A DNA stretch of 64,000 nucleotides, taken from assembly GCA_013433145.1 (NCBI GenBank), contig CM024187.1, forward strand, positions 2,186,826 through 2,250,825. Direction: 5' to 3'. The notes under the pieces were generated by a model, which did no database searches, had not been told where the DNA came from, and saw nothing but the letters and a program-made list of their open reading frames with translations. Below, in pieces: positions 1 to 11,912 of this stretch (its first letter is position 1; each line of letters begins with the position of its first letter). Source of the DNA: Ascaris suum. Lineage: Eukaryota > Nematoda > Chromadorea > Rhabditida > Ascarididae. The position numbers and the translations under genes were made by a program.

Positions 1-1115
1 ATAGGTTTTCATTCTGTGGAATTTATTTCCTGAACGTTGTGTTGACGACGTTTCAACCCAAAAATAATTTTACGTTTCAGAGGTTTGCACGAAGTTGAAC
101 AGCCAAGATGCGCATACGCTCTCCTTGCACGTTAATTAATCAGAGCCTTCCTCGTTCTCCTCTCATATTTATTTCACCATTCTTTTCCCCCTCTCTTCAA
201 AACATTTCCATTTGAAATTGCCGTTACCGCAAACAGCCGAAACTGTTTCTTTACAATGTATGCGTTCTAGTTGTCTCATCATCTTTGCAGTAAATTGATT
301 CACATAGCAAAACGCCTTCCCATTTATTCTTTCATTGTTTTTTCAATCTCACTACTACTGAGGCTTAAAAAGGTACCCACAACACTTTGAAATATTTAGA
401 AAATAGCGCTACTAACTAAACCCATCAGCATGCTGTTGTTGATTCGATGACCGCAATGGGTGGCCTAGACAAATGTGATGTAACTTCACACATAATCACA
501 CTCATTATTTGAGACTTATACACGTTGCAATTTCACAGATAAAGTATGCCATTTATATTCAAAATATTGTTGCTGTTCACTTTTTTGGTAATCGAATAAA
601 AGCCGCAATTTACTTTCGTTGAAGTATAGAATGAGATTTTCAATATTGAGCAGAAATGACTTTAGCGAATCGGTGAACTTTTATTTGCTAAGATTTCAGT
701 TGAAGTGCAATCGAATAATTTTATTGCTTACTGCTGCATATTTTTTCTACTAGAACTTCATCATGAACGCATCGATGCAATAAATTGCACTTCCTCAACA
801 TTTTACAAAATTCAACCGCATTAAATCTATTCGTTAAACTTTCAGCTAGTGACAGTTTATCTTTCTTTGCTAGAATATTTTGCAATTTCATATTTAAAGT
901 GAGTTTACATTGAAGTGAACATATAAATCTTATCAAATTTCTCTCCCAAAATTTATGAGTCATACTGGCTTAATAAAATAGATCGTTTTGTTTAGCACGC
1001 CAAATTCATAGAGACAGAAAGAGAGGGGGAGAGAGAGAGATCAAGCATATTCGAAAGTTCGAAAAAAAAAGCTTACTTGAATTGAGCCAAACTGCAAACG
1101 ATGGGAACCATTTAT

Positions 1116-1162
1116 TCTCTCTCTCTCTCTCTCCCCTCCCCCCCCCCCCCCCCCCCTCCCCC
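1116..1162. repeat. CT microsatellite running into a long C tract
   Basis: About 17 bases of alternating CT, then a nearly pure C run of about 30 bases with a few T interruptions. A related pyrimidine stretch occurs at about 1386-1428. Confidence 0.95.
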
Positions 1163-1559
1163 AGGCCGAGCATACTGCAAAAAATGCATTTTACGATATG
1201 AATCGCCACAAAAATCATTGAAACAGCACAATCAGTTAACATACCTTTGTCGTTGTGCCTCATAGGCTCTCTTTTGTTTTAAACACTTTTTTGTTGAGAC
1301 CGATTGCCTTTGTGCATTGTTTAATATTTCTATGAACAAAATCAACACATCCGCTTTACATTCACGATATTCATTGTTCTATTTATTTTCTTTCTTTCTT
1401 TCTCTCTCTCTCTCTCTCTTTTTTTTTGAATATAATAGGTGCAAAACTTTTGATCAAAAAAAACTTAAGAGTTTTTATTCGATGAATTCATGAGGTAAAT
1501 TGTTTGCGCAAAGTGTAACGTCAACAGTATGAAGTCTTGAAAAAAAAACTCAACGTTAG

Positions 1560-1656
1560 CATACAAATATATGCAAATTTCTCATACAAATATATGCAAA
1601 TTTCTCATACAAGTATATGCAAATTTCTCATACAAGTATATGCAAATTTCTCATAC
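1560..1656. repeat. 23-base tandem repeat, four copies, each with an ATGCAAAT octamer
   Basis: Copies start at 1560, 1583, 1606 and 1629, followed by a short partial copy. The unit is CATACAAATATATGCAAATT followed by TCT. Copies 1-2 and 3-4 differ only by A/G at one position. Each copy contains ATGCAAAT, the POU-domain octamer, at 1571, 1594, 1617 and 1640. Confidence 0.93.
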
Positions 1657-4600
1657 AATTGCTATAACCGCAGTGGAGTTTTTCACTTTTAGATAGAGCT
1701 CTTTTTTTTAAAGTACTATGTGCGAATGAAAGCGATTTCTGCGCGTTCATTGAAAGCAATTGTTCAGATATGACCATAATCTTGAGGCATAATTTGAGGC
1801 ATGTGCTTTCAAAATCGTTCTCTCTCTATTTCTACTCGCCACCCCCCCCCTCCCCCCACTCCACGCACATGCCTCCCGCTCCTCTTTCCCCCGCTCTTTC
1901 CTCTCATCCTTAAAGTAGCTTTACACTGTCCGAATGGAATTGTTTAGTCAGAAGACATGCGCGACTATAACTGACATCAAACTATTTTCTTAGCAAGATC
2001 AAAAAGTGGGATCTAGGAGAAATCTCACTGTCAGAAGTTTTTCGGTTAGAGGCTGTCTTTCGATGCTCACAGAATCGCTTGAATAACGTGATTAAAGAAT
2101 GAAACGTTTTTCAGCGGCAATGTGCAGGAGACAGGGCCAATCGAATGAAGTTGGTTAGCTAGGCTGTTTGTCTCTGTTTCTGCCAGGAGACTGTGCCAGT
2201 GTCACCTTAATGGAGGCGCATTTTTCGAGTCACTGCACTGATTATTCAGTTCGCCATATTTTAACGGATTATTTTCTCAGTTGAAGCAGGCTCGAAGGAT
2301 CACAGACATAATCCATGATCGGTAACAATATGTTCTGAAACTTGATTCCCAAATATCATTTCATTATCTCAAGCTGACTTATACATATGCATGTTGCCAT
2401 CGGGTCCTATTTAGAGAATTGTTTGCTTCATTCTTTTATTATTTTAGTGAACTGAACATGAGAAATTGAGGAAATGAATACAATAAAAATATTTACACAC
2501 TTGGTTCGAAAATTTTCGCGTAAGATCTGTTATTTCCCCAAAAATTTTATGCAAAATATTCGTTCGCTTATAGAGATTTATTCCATAGTTGAAGATAGTT
2601 GTGAGTTAAATTTATATCAGAAATGATGCGAATGTTTACAGCGATTTAATGAAGGAGTCTTTTTGGGTTAGCAGTAGTATTAGCATTGATAGGAACCAGC
2701 ACATAATGCATCTCGTAAATAGAGGAGTGGCGTGACGTCTCGCAATAGATTCGATGGATGCAAGCACGGCGCGTATCCATGATTGGATGCAATGTCGCTC
2801 ACAACGCATCCACACAATTCATCACTTCATAGTGCTTGTTCGATGTTAGCGCATGCAACGCACTCTTTGCTGCGGCACGCTGATTTGATTCTATTTCAGA
2901 AAATCATTCATTTAATATTGCCGCTTTTACCAACTTATTACTCTTATCCAACTCCAACATTTGCAAACTTCTTTTCGCATACATTTTATATTTCGAGTTC
3001 TTTTTTTTGACCGCTTAGTTTCTCAAACCGATGTTGACATTAAGAATGAAAATGATTGTTTTTTTATTGATAAGATAGTCGATTTGTCAATGTGTTTTTT
3101 TTTAATCGAATAGTAGCCAATAGATAATAATCGATAATGTGACCGTATGTATCGATTGTTGCACAATTTGACAGATTTCATCTGTTGTTAGTCCATAGCA
3201 GTATCAACTAGCATAACTTCTAGGCGGTATTAGCAACAACGCGTCTTTTCTTTAAAGAGCATGATTGTTTGTGCATATATTTTATGCTGTGTTAAATGTG
3301 GTGCTTATTGTGAATTTTGCTTCAACGTATTGAAATGGGTTTCATTGAAAGTATTAAGCTCCAATTCTCCGTCCTCCTTCCTCGCTTCCTCCTCTCCGCA
3401 CTCTCTTCTCCTCTTAATATACTTCTACTCAAAGGCATCCAGACATCAAGTTTTTTTTTCTTTCATTTCCTTGAATGTGCACAAACATGTTTGCTTCTAT
3501 CGGTTATAGCAGCTATGTTGTTCAAACCACGTTGTGTGTACGTTGTGTGTTGCGATAGTATTGAACTTTACTGCAGCTCGTAGCGCAGAGAGGAGGAAGG
3601 ATACTCAGCTTCACTTTCCTGCTCAAGTGAACTTGGCTGCAAGTGTCCCAGAGTGCAACTATCATAGCATCTTCTTCGAGCATTCTCTAAGCGAATTATG
3701 GCAGTTTCTTCTTCTTCCATTGTTTAGATTGGTTCCGTCGATGAGGGAGTCATAACAATTTAAACGATATGCTCATGCGATTATGTTTGCAACTTATGCT
3801 TAGAATGGGATTTCACAGTCAAGCAACGAGCAAAGAAATACGAACACCGCTAAATCATATGAGCCGAATCGCCTACAGCTCGACAAAACAACGCTGTGCC
3901 TTATTAGCGTATATCCATCTCCCTTAACACAATCAGTATTAAGGCATATAATATGTAAGAACAAGCCAAGTGATAGTAATAGTGAGAGATTCATAACAGG
4001 GAATGGTTTATGCTAAAGTAACCATAGAATTCCAAGTAACGCAACGCAGTGCCTTGAGAAGAATGAGAATTGCACGGGCATTTCGTATAGAGCGAGTTTA
4101 TTCACCTGGCAAGTAGGGCAACCTAAAACCTAGTCGGATTCATATGACACTCATACAACTTATCGAAGCAAGCAACTCAGGTAGTATCTAGGTGGTAAAT
4201 TGTAAATAAGTGCACAATCGGTAAGCATCCCTCTATGTGCACCATATCTCCAATACTTTTGGAGTTACTTGGTTAACATGATAGAACATTCGTTCATCAA
4301 GCAGAAGGTCACGGTTCACCACATCTAAGCACAATGTTTCAGCCATTTCATTTAAAAAAAACAAACAAAAAGAACGACTATTATAACTGTAATGTACACA
4401 TCTTATAGCATATTGAGTTTCTCATTCGCACGACTGCAATTTTTGTGAGAATATATAATTTTAAATATGTTGAACACCTTTAAATAGGTTGAATTTTTAA
4501 TTACCTTTAAAATAAGTTGAAAATGACGGGAAATTTTGCAGCGAGACTGTCATTTTATGCATTAAGCAGATAAGCTTTACTAGGCAAGTTTTGTTGTAAT

Positions 4601-5690
4601 AGGTGGATTTGATTGTCTTTTCACACTTACCTTCATAAATAGGCATTTACTAGTTACAGGTGAGTCTTTTAACGAATACTTCGTTCAGGTGAATTAATGC
4701 TTTTCTACGAGCGAAACACCGTTAAGATGAAACTGTTGTAGATGGTATAACGGTTACGTACTCATCAATGAATTTTCTAATTTATTTGTGATGAATGCGT
4801 TTGTTCGATCGCCGTTCTTTTATGTTTTCTTTGTTATCTATCGTGTTACTTGTTCTCATGAAGTTTATTTTTGTGCCACACGTCTTAGTGCTTCGTGATC
4901 ACTTTTTGATGCTATTATTAGAATAGAAGAAACGATAAATCGATCATTATAAGCCAACATTCATGTAGATAATTTGCATATTGTTTATATTATGTTATGA
5001 ATTTGCATATTATGAAAAAATTTCTTTCGAATTCACCTGCATCGGTGTTGTCATTTGAAATGATACCGTAAAATGCTTGTAAATCGTATTTATTTTTGTG
5101 TCAAGCATTGTCGCTTAGATGCTACAGAGCCATAGTTTATGCCAAAGCCGCTACAAACGAAGAAACCCATCGACGAGTACTTTTTAAAGGTTTGTAGTTG
5201 TAACTTTGTAATAAAAGTTTACCAGCTCTTATGCAGCTAATACTATAGCATATATAAGAGACATAATTAAAACTAGCAGCATTGATTCGATTAGATTACT
5301 CTTTTATTCCTAAGCTTGCGTAGTGCTTCATTAGTTTCACTAGAGTTGCATATTAAACCTTTGCGGAAATTACACCTCCGGCTTTTAATCGCAAAACAAC
5401 GGCTGAGGTTGACGACCAATCTACCAAAAGATAAGTGATCAACCTAAAACTGCTATAATATTCTCCATTCAATAGCATAGTACCTTTTCCCAATCGTGGC
5501 CTAATGGCAATAGGGTATTGTATTCTTCTTTCCTATGTCGTTCACAAAAGGCGATGACTAGAGCGACTTTTTCAACAAGCGATCTATGAAGTTAGGTGAA
5601 GAAGTCAACTAGACCATGGAAAATATGAAACCACACACCACGCACATTTGTGGTAGTGATACCAGTTGAAGTTGCTGCGGTTATTCTCAG

Positions 5691-5881
5691 AAAGTAGTCA
5701 ATTAGATGATGCTTTCAGTGCCATTTTTTTCGCCGAACGAGAAGATATTCTTGAGGCGATGTATTTTGTATCATCACTGCCGCCTACAATGGACATTCCA
5801 GTAAGAGCATCTGAAATCGTCACATCGTCAACTCTATCAAGCCATTTTTGTGCATCCGCATTCTTTCATCCTTACGCTTGG
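5691..5881 (+). CDS. Candidate N-terminal exon of the receptor gene
   Basis: After a good acceptor (TTATTCTCAG, ending at 5690) one frame stays open to 5932. It contains an in-frame ATG at 5759 that would start MYFVSSLPPTMDIP. Ending the exon at GTATGG (5882) leaves two bases that join in phase with the TM1 exon at 6498; so does ending at GTCAAC (about 5832). Ending at the better donor GTAAGA (5801) gives a different phase and would need another exon before 6498. The residues upstream of TM1 would be the short extracellular N-terminus. The stop at 5930-5932 is followed by ATAAATG-like bases, so an independent small gene is possible. Confidence 0.35.
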
Positions 5882-8374
5882 TATGGCCTAAAAATATACA
5901 TCGATCAAAGCTTCGAATGCTCTTTGTTGTAACATATTCAATAAATGCTTCGTTGTTCGGAGACATTTCTTGGAATGTTTGAATTCTTGCATTTTACTCA
6001 CAAAGATCTTTATGTGCAATGTTTATTCCAATGTCTATAATTTATAGCCGGACGTTTTGAACGCTTAGCTTAACATTAGTTGGCTAAATGGCGCAAGTGT
6101 CACTGGAGAAACGCCTACACATTGTGGACGATGTGAGGGAACTTTGTTGAGGGAACATGAAAATTTCAATTGATAAGTTGGTTATTATTAGCGCAAAATT
6201 GAAAAATATACAACAAAATCAGTTGTTACAGCCATTGGAATATTTTCATTGGCAAAAAAATAAGTGAATCATTTTAACAATCGCAAAGTGTTAGTGGCAT
6301 CTATACAACCTACTTCACTGTGAAAAATGATTTTTGAGATGGAAGATCGAGAGAGGAGCGGAGAGCAGCTAAATAATTTACAGTTATCAGGAATCTCAGC
6401 CGTGATAAGTTCCCCATCTAGACAGTTTATGCGGAGCTTCTTGACTTTTGGAAAACTTCAGATGTATTAGTGAATATTTGTTTTTTTCGTTTCACAGGTC
6501 GATCCATGTCGTTGAGGCACTTACTGCTACATTGTCTTTGATATTGAATACTGGTGCTACTATTATAACTTATAATGCGATTCCTATTCCAATTCCACAA
6601 CGAAGGGTTATGGTAAGTTTTACTTCTTTTAGTGTTTACTTTATAGAGTATGAAGAAAACATTGACATTAAAAAGGCATATAAAAAGCAATTACTAAAGA
6701 TTAATAATTATAGAAGACTAGTGAAGTCTGTCATAGCCGAACACTTTAAATGTAATGTAATGTTTATCTGTGCACGACGTGTCGCGATTACTCGCGAGTA
6801 ACGTCGGCGATAATCAATACACAACGAGTTGATTCAACAATTGAGAAATGTAATCTAAATAAGAGCGCAATGTTTTCCTGTAGAACAGTATTTATTTATA
6901 AATTTATACGATAGAAATTTAATGCTAAATTCTATATAAGAACATTTTTTTTACAGGATTAAATTTGAAAAAGTAAAGAAAAAAGAAGCAATTAAAATTT
7001 TCCGGGGGGGGGGGAAGGGAGGGAGGGTTTGCGGCAATTATATAATAATTCTTTTTTTTTTTCAGGCATATATGACGATAAATTATGGAATCTTAGCTGG
7101 TTTCCAATTATCGAGAAATATATTTCTATTGTTTTCATTGACGAATCCATGCATGGTTACAATCTCAACAGTGAATTGCAAGCTGCAAGAATTCCCACTT
7201 GTTTATTGTTATATTCATGCTGGAGCTTTATCTCTTGCGCTTTCTCTACAAACCACTCACTCATTACGGTTGATATTAAATCTTTTATCTTTAGTTTCAA
7301 ACAACATCTGCTATGGGTTTTTTTTTTCAGTGTGGGGCTCAGATCTCTCTGTTGGTATAGTATTTCATTAGCTGATGTTGTATTATCGAAATCATTGTAA
7401 GAGTGGTATGTCAGTAGACGAAAGTTCAGCGATCAGGTAATATAGAAGTTGGAGGACTTCGCATAGTACGAAATATTCGGTGGAACCTGTAGGGTGATTC
7501 CTGAAATCTTGTCATTAAACTGGAAGAATATAATGTTGGCAAAACATTTCCAACTCAATGCCTAATCTGGGTTTAGCCTCATCCTGGCTCCAGTATGGGT
7601 CGCTACCGGAGCAGAATCAGGACCGGATTCAATGCAGACCCATGCCGACGCTTTCAAAAGCAAAATTGCACCCATTTCTTGCTGGCATTTTCACCTTTTG
7701 GTTAAACGCTATCCGGATTGTCTTAAAATTCCACTTCAATAGAAATATTCTTATCTGTAGCTATCCCTCGGATTAAAAGTTTTATTCTATCGGATGTTCG
7801 ACTCGCCGTCATACTTTGCCTGGCAAATGCTATCTTCTGTCACTATTCATTTAGTTGATGACATTTCATATGGAAGAATCTTGAACCATCAAGAGCAACG
7901 CTGTAGTAGACATTATTTTTGCTCCAGAGAAGAGCGGAGGTTTTTATCTTGGGCAAGCTCATGTTCCATCTGGCAGTCAACTCTAGCAATAATTTGTATG
8001 GCTGCAACACTTTTGTTCACTGCTTTCGATAACGACAATCCAAACAGTTTACTTACACAGGTATATTCGTTTGAATTTTTTGTTTCACGATGCAATCTAT
8101 GGTTTAGCGGATGTCGCATCATTTCCCTATTTTTTAGGTTTCAATGGAGCAAAAATAGAAAAGAGCATAATTTGGTGCTCCTTTTCCTTTTTCGCCGAAG
8201 GTGAAAAAACGTGCTGATTGATGCAATGCGCGCGACAAGATAGTTCTCCTTTATAGCTGCATGAAGCTTTCCTTATCATACAAATCTCGGCTCAACGAGA
8301 GTATATGGATTTAGTCGCTGTCTGAAATATATATATATAATATATAAATATATATATAATATATATATATATAT

Positions 8375-8460
<86 letters not shown>

Positions 8461-10656
8461 TTTGCTTGATACTGACGAATCGGCAAAGGCTCTTGGCCCA
8501 TTGCTGTTTTTCGATCCAACAGGAAGATTTGTTTGCCACTACAACACATTTCAGGTGACAGGTGGGCTGGAGGGAGAGGATCAGAACATTTCTCGCCAGT
8601 TTCGTTATTAATAAAACCATACATATGCTGAAGATCACCATTCAATATGCCAAGAAAATACAACTCTAAAGCAGTGAGTAAAAAAAACATTTTAGTGTTC
8701 AGTGTTGATGGCAATACGAGAGCGTCAACTTGGCTTCTGGCTTTTGAGCCTTCTTATCGTAATGCACGCGATTGCTGCAGTCGTTGTGAACGCTTCTGCA
8801 TTTATACAACTTCGTCATTCGAATTCCGAACGTACATTACTCTCGGTTTCGTTTAAGGTTTGCCCATTGAGATCCTCTGAACTTTTAACTTAATTTACTT
8901 TTGCTTATATGAAGAACATCATTTTTCGTGAGCATCTTCTACTAAATCTGAAATTTTTTTTTCGAGCCAATGTGTTGAGGAAGAAGGTGCTTTACAGCTT
9001 ATAAAATCTTCCACTTTGAAGTACAATGTAGACTTGAAAATTATGCATCCTATGACAGAATAGTTACAATGAGGCAGAGCATTGCAGTAGTTACAGCTCA
9101 CTTAGATATCCCGAGTATACTAGAAAAAAAAACAAATTTCATCACTTGACTATTGAAATCAAGAAGCATCACGTTCGAAGATCGTTAAGTGCCTGATTCC
9201 CTCAGTGACCAGAAGAGCTTTATCCGCAACTTAAACGCACCATTCTCTATAGATTTTTTGAATAAATATGCTCATTTCTTCTGTCTGAGCGCGCTAATGT
9301 AGTAGGATGTAAGATTGCTGCCTGATCATTAGAGCGCCGATTTCTGAAGTCATTTATAAATAAATAAGCACAAATTATAAATAAATAAATAAAAATGAAA
9401 GACATGTACATCTATGGACTAATAGGTCGTTGGTTGCATCTCCACTTTTAGGATGTCATATCATTGGAAACGTCTTTGTGGGAAATTGCTTTCCTACTTA
9501 CAGGAATATTTACTGTATACCAATTTGTTGCGACTTATGTTTGCGATCAGGTTTGTTAGCATTTATGCATTAGACCGACGTTCATTCCAATCTTTATTTC
9601 TGCATTCGTTTTTTTGCAATATCAAATGTTTTGAAAGGGATAAACCTTTGAATCTCGTATATTTTATGACTTGGTTGATTGATTGTATTATATATTGCAA
9701 GCCCGTAGCCTAACATAGAAAATTAAAGCATCGCCAAATTCGGAGCGTCATCTGAAGCGCTATCGATTGCTTCGGATGTGTTCCGCTGAGTGTTTTGTTT
9801 CAGTACACTTCATAGGTAATTTGTGAGGTTGTTGCAGAGCAAAAATGCCACAGCCGTCAAAACAAAATTCCTCTGAAAATAGTTAGTAAATGGTAGAACC
9901 AAAATCAAATACACTCGACAGAAAGCCTCATCGAAATTCTCTAAAATGAATAGGGGGTGAGTTTCTAAGTGAGCGTTCTATCACTTAGCGATATAGCCCA
10001 TAACAGGTCTAATTTTTTTTCTCGTTACAGTGTTTGATCGTCGCTTTAGAGCTATCGTTTGTTGTAATCCCGTTGTTTATCTCATTTCTGCATCCGCTAG
10101 CCATCGTATGGAACGTACTTCCTTTGCGTGATGCGGCCGTACGTGTGTTTCCATCGCTATCGTCTATTGTACCCGAATATGCGTTCATACCTCCCCCACC
10201 GACAGGCTTGCTTCACAATATTCACTTTGGCTCAGGGCCACCGAACTCTGCATATCTTGGTGGAGGTTTGTAGACTTTTCAGTTTCCTGCTGCATAATTC
10301 GAAAGCCTTTTTTTTCCGGAGTTTTTTGAAACACAACGATGAAAGACTTCTAATTTTTTTCGATACAATGAAAAATATCTACTTTTGTAGCTGTGATCGC
10401 AGCATTTATCCATACATATAATAGTCGTTGCATTACTTTTTGCCGTAAGAAACGCATTAAGAAAATTTAAAAGCAAATAGGAATAATTTCGTTAGTCGAA
10501 GTAGATTTTCTCTTCAAAAACGTTGTCCCAGAATTTCTTTTGTTTATTTCAGGATTGGAAAAGCCGAAAATAGTTTTGTCATCAAAACGCGTAACGGAGA
10601 TGAAATCTGCCTCGAAACTCGAAAATCCGAAAATGACGAGGCAAATGTCATACTAA
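5691..10656 (+). CDS. Seven-transmembrane serpentine receptor (nematode chemoreceptor-like), multi-exon
   Basis: A membrane receptor of roughly 380-400 residues, most likely a G-protein-coupled chemoreceptor in the plasma membrane of sensory neurons (role inferred). Proposed exons: 5691-5881 (uncertain), 6498-6612, 7066-7268, 7331-7396, 7928-8060, 8696-8857, 9452-9550, 10031-10265 and 10553-10656. From 6498 to the stop every junction agrees in reading phase. Hydrophobic segments fall in separate exons: IHVVEALTATLSLILN (TM1), YGILAGFQLSRNIFLLFSL (TM2), YCYIHAGALSLALSL (TM3), STLAIICMAATLLFTAF (TM4), GFWLLSLLIVMHAIAAVVV (TM5), LWEIAFLLTGIFTVYQFV (TM6) and CLIVALELSFVVIPLFISF (TM7). The tail is Pro-rich, then Lys/Arg-rich, and ends in QMSY. 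Cysteines before TM3 could form the usual extracellular disulphide. The segment between TM5 and TM6 (RTLLSVSFKDVISLE) recalls the Sra-superfamily third loop, but the family is not settled. The intron between 8060 and 8696 contains an AT microsatellite. Confidence 0.72.
8327..8458. repeat. AT microsatellite inside a receptor-gene intron
   Basis: About 130 bases of AT dinucleotides with a few extra A or T interruptions in the 5' half and a pure tract in the 3' half. It produces long spurious Tyr-Ile frames on the minus strand. It lies between receptor exons 7928-8060 and 8696-8857. Confidence 0.97.
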
Positions 10657-11660
10657 AATAATGATGATAATATGAAATGTTTGTCAATAGGAAATATTAT
10701 CCCCTTATTGTGATCAATTTTTATCACTGATAAAACCGTCTACAATCTTTTAAATGCTTTCTTATGAAGGTATATGAAAGGAAATGACTGCAAATTTGTG
10801 ACATAGCAGGTACTTTCTAACATAAAGGATTTATAAGTGTTTACTCATAAGCGAAATATTACACAATATTTCCTATGAAGAAGCAAAAAAAAGCAAGTTG
10901 AATTATCTTTATGTAAGCATCGCTGTAGAAAAAATGACAAAATATGCTAATAACTGCTATTAGGTGTAATTGTAAGTGTATATCCGTCGGTCGGCTTAGT
11001 CATTTGCATAGTGAATTAATATCAAAGTGATGTTCGATTAGTTGAAAAGCCAAATAGTATTGGATAGTGATTTATGAGCTAAACAAAGCGATTTGCAAAT
11101 TTATTCATATGGCCAAATGAGTGTAATAGTTAAGTTCTTCATTTGTCTATATAACAAATGATGGATGTGAATTTATTTTTTGTATTCATTTACGCATTAA
11201 ATAGGAATTCATCGTTGTGTTTATCGAGTGAAATTTGAATAAAATGATTTACATGGAATCGATGAATGATTGCTGCAATTAATTTACCGATTGAAGATCA
11301 GTTGTTGATTGAATACTTTTAAGTAATCAACAAAAATGCATTTTTGCAAATATTGCTGCACATCAAAAATGCAAAAAAAAGCAGAGATAGACAAATGATG
11401 TTGATGAAGTGGCTACGATATTAACGAAGAGTAATAAGGAGTCAGGTAGGTGATGTTTGGCAACGAACTGCTAAATTGGTTTTTTTCATTGCGATTAATA
11501 TCACACAAATCGAATTCCGGAAAATTCCAGTTTACTGGAAGAAAAGAACAATAATATTTTAAATAGCGATATGATTCAGATAGATTTCATTTTTCCTTTA
11601 TACTTGAATATTTGAAAGTAATGATAAAGGAACTGACGAGTGAAGAAATTCTAAAATGAG

Positions 11661-11912
11661 ATGAAAGAGGTAAGGGCGAAGAGGCAACCACGCTCAGTGG
11701 CATCGTTTAAGGTCGACTCGTCGGCAACGTCGCCGTTAGCACGAAGCGAATTGACGAGCGACGGATTGAGGGCAATCTGCGCGCCACATTGTCCTTCCTC
11801 TAGCGCCTTGTCTTGTGCTGCTGTGCTGACGGTTGCCTTGTTGTCATCTTGCGCTCAGTTCATACACCTTGTTGTCGTCACTCTTCTATCACAGCTATAT
11901 TATTTACTTTAG
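11661..11912 (+). other. GC-richer coding-like patch, possible exon
   Basis: This stretch is much richer in CpG and in CGA/GCG/TCG codons than the surrounding AT-rich DNA. It is open in one plus frame (RQPRSVASFKVDSSAT, then SPLARSELTSDGLRAI), ending hydrophobic. A good donor-like GTAAGG sits at 11671. It could be a first exon of an unknown gene or a regulatory island. No family is recognised. Confidence 0.25.

Larger units (their letters stand above)
1..5690. other. Non-coding AT-rich region
   Basis: Apart from the octamer repeat at 1560 and pyrimidine tracts near 1116, 1386 and 1842, I see no supportable exon. Short frames at 2783, 3261, 3534 and 3800 lack splice sites and codon bias. It probably holds regulatory or intronic DNA. 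Confidence 0.6.

Noticed and set aside
8276..8714. Two long minus-strand frames rich in Tyr and Ile
   Set aside because: They are translations of the AT microsatellite and its flanks, and cover receptor introns.
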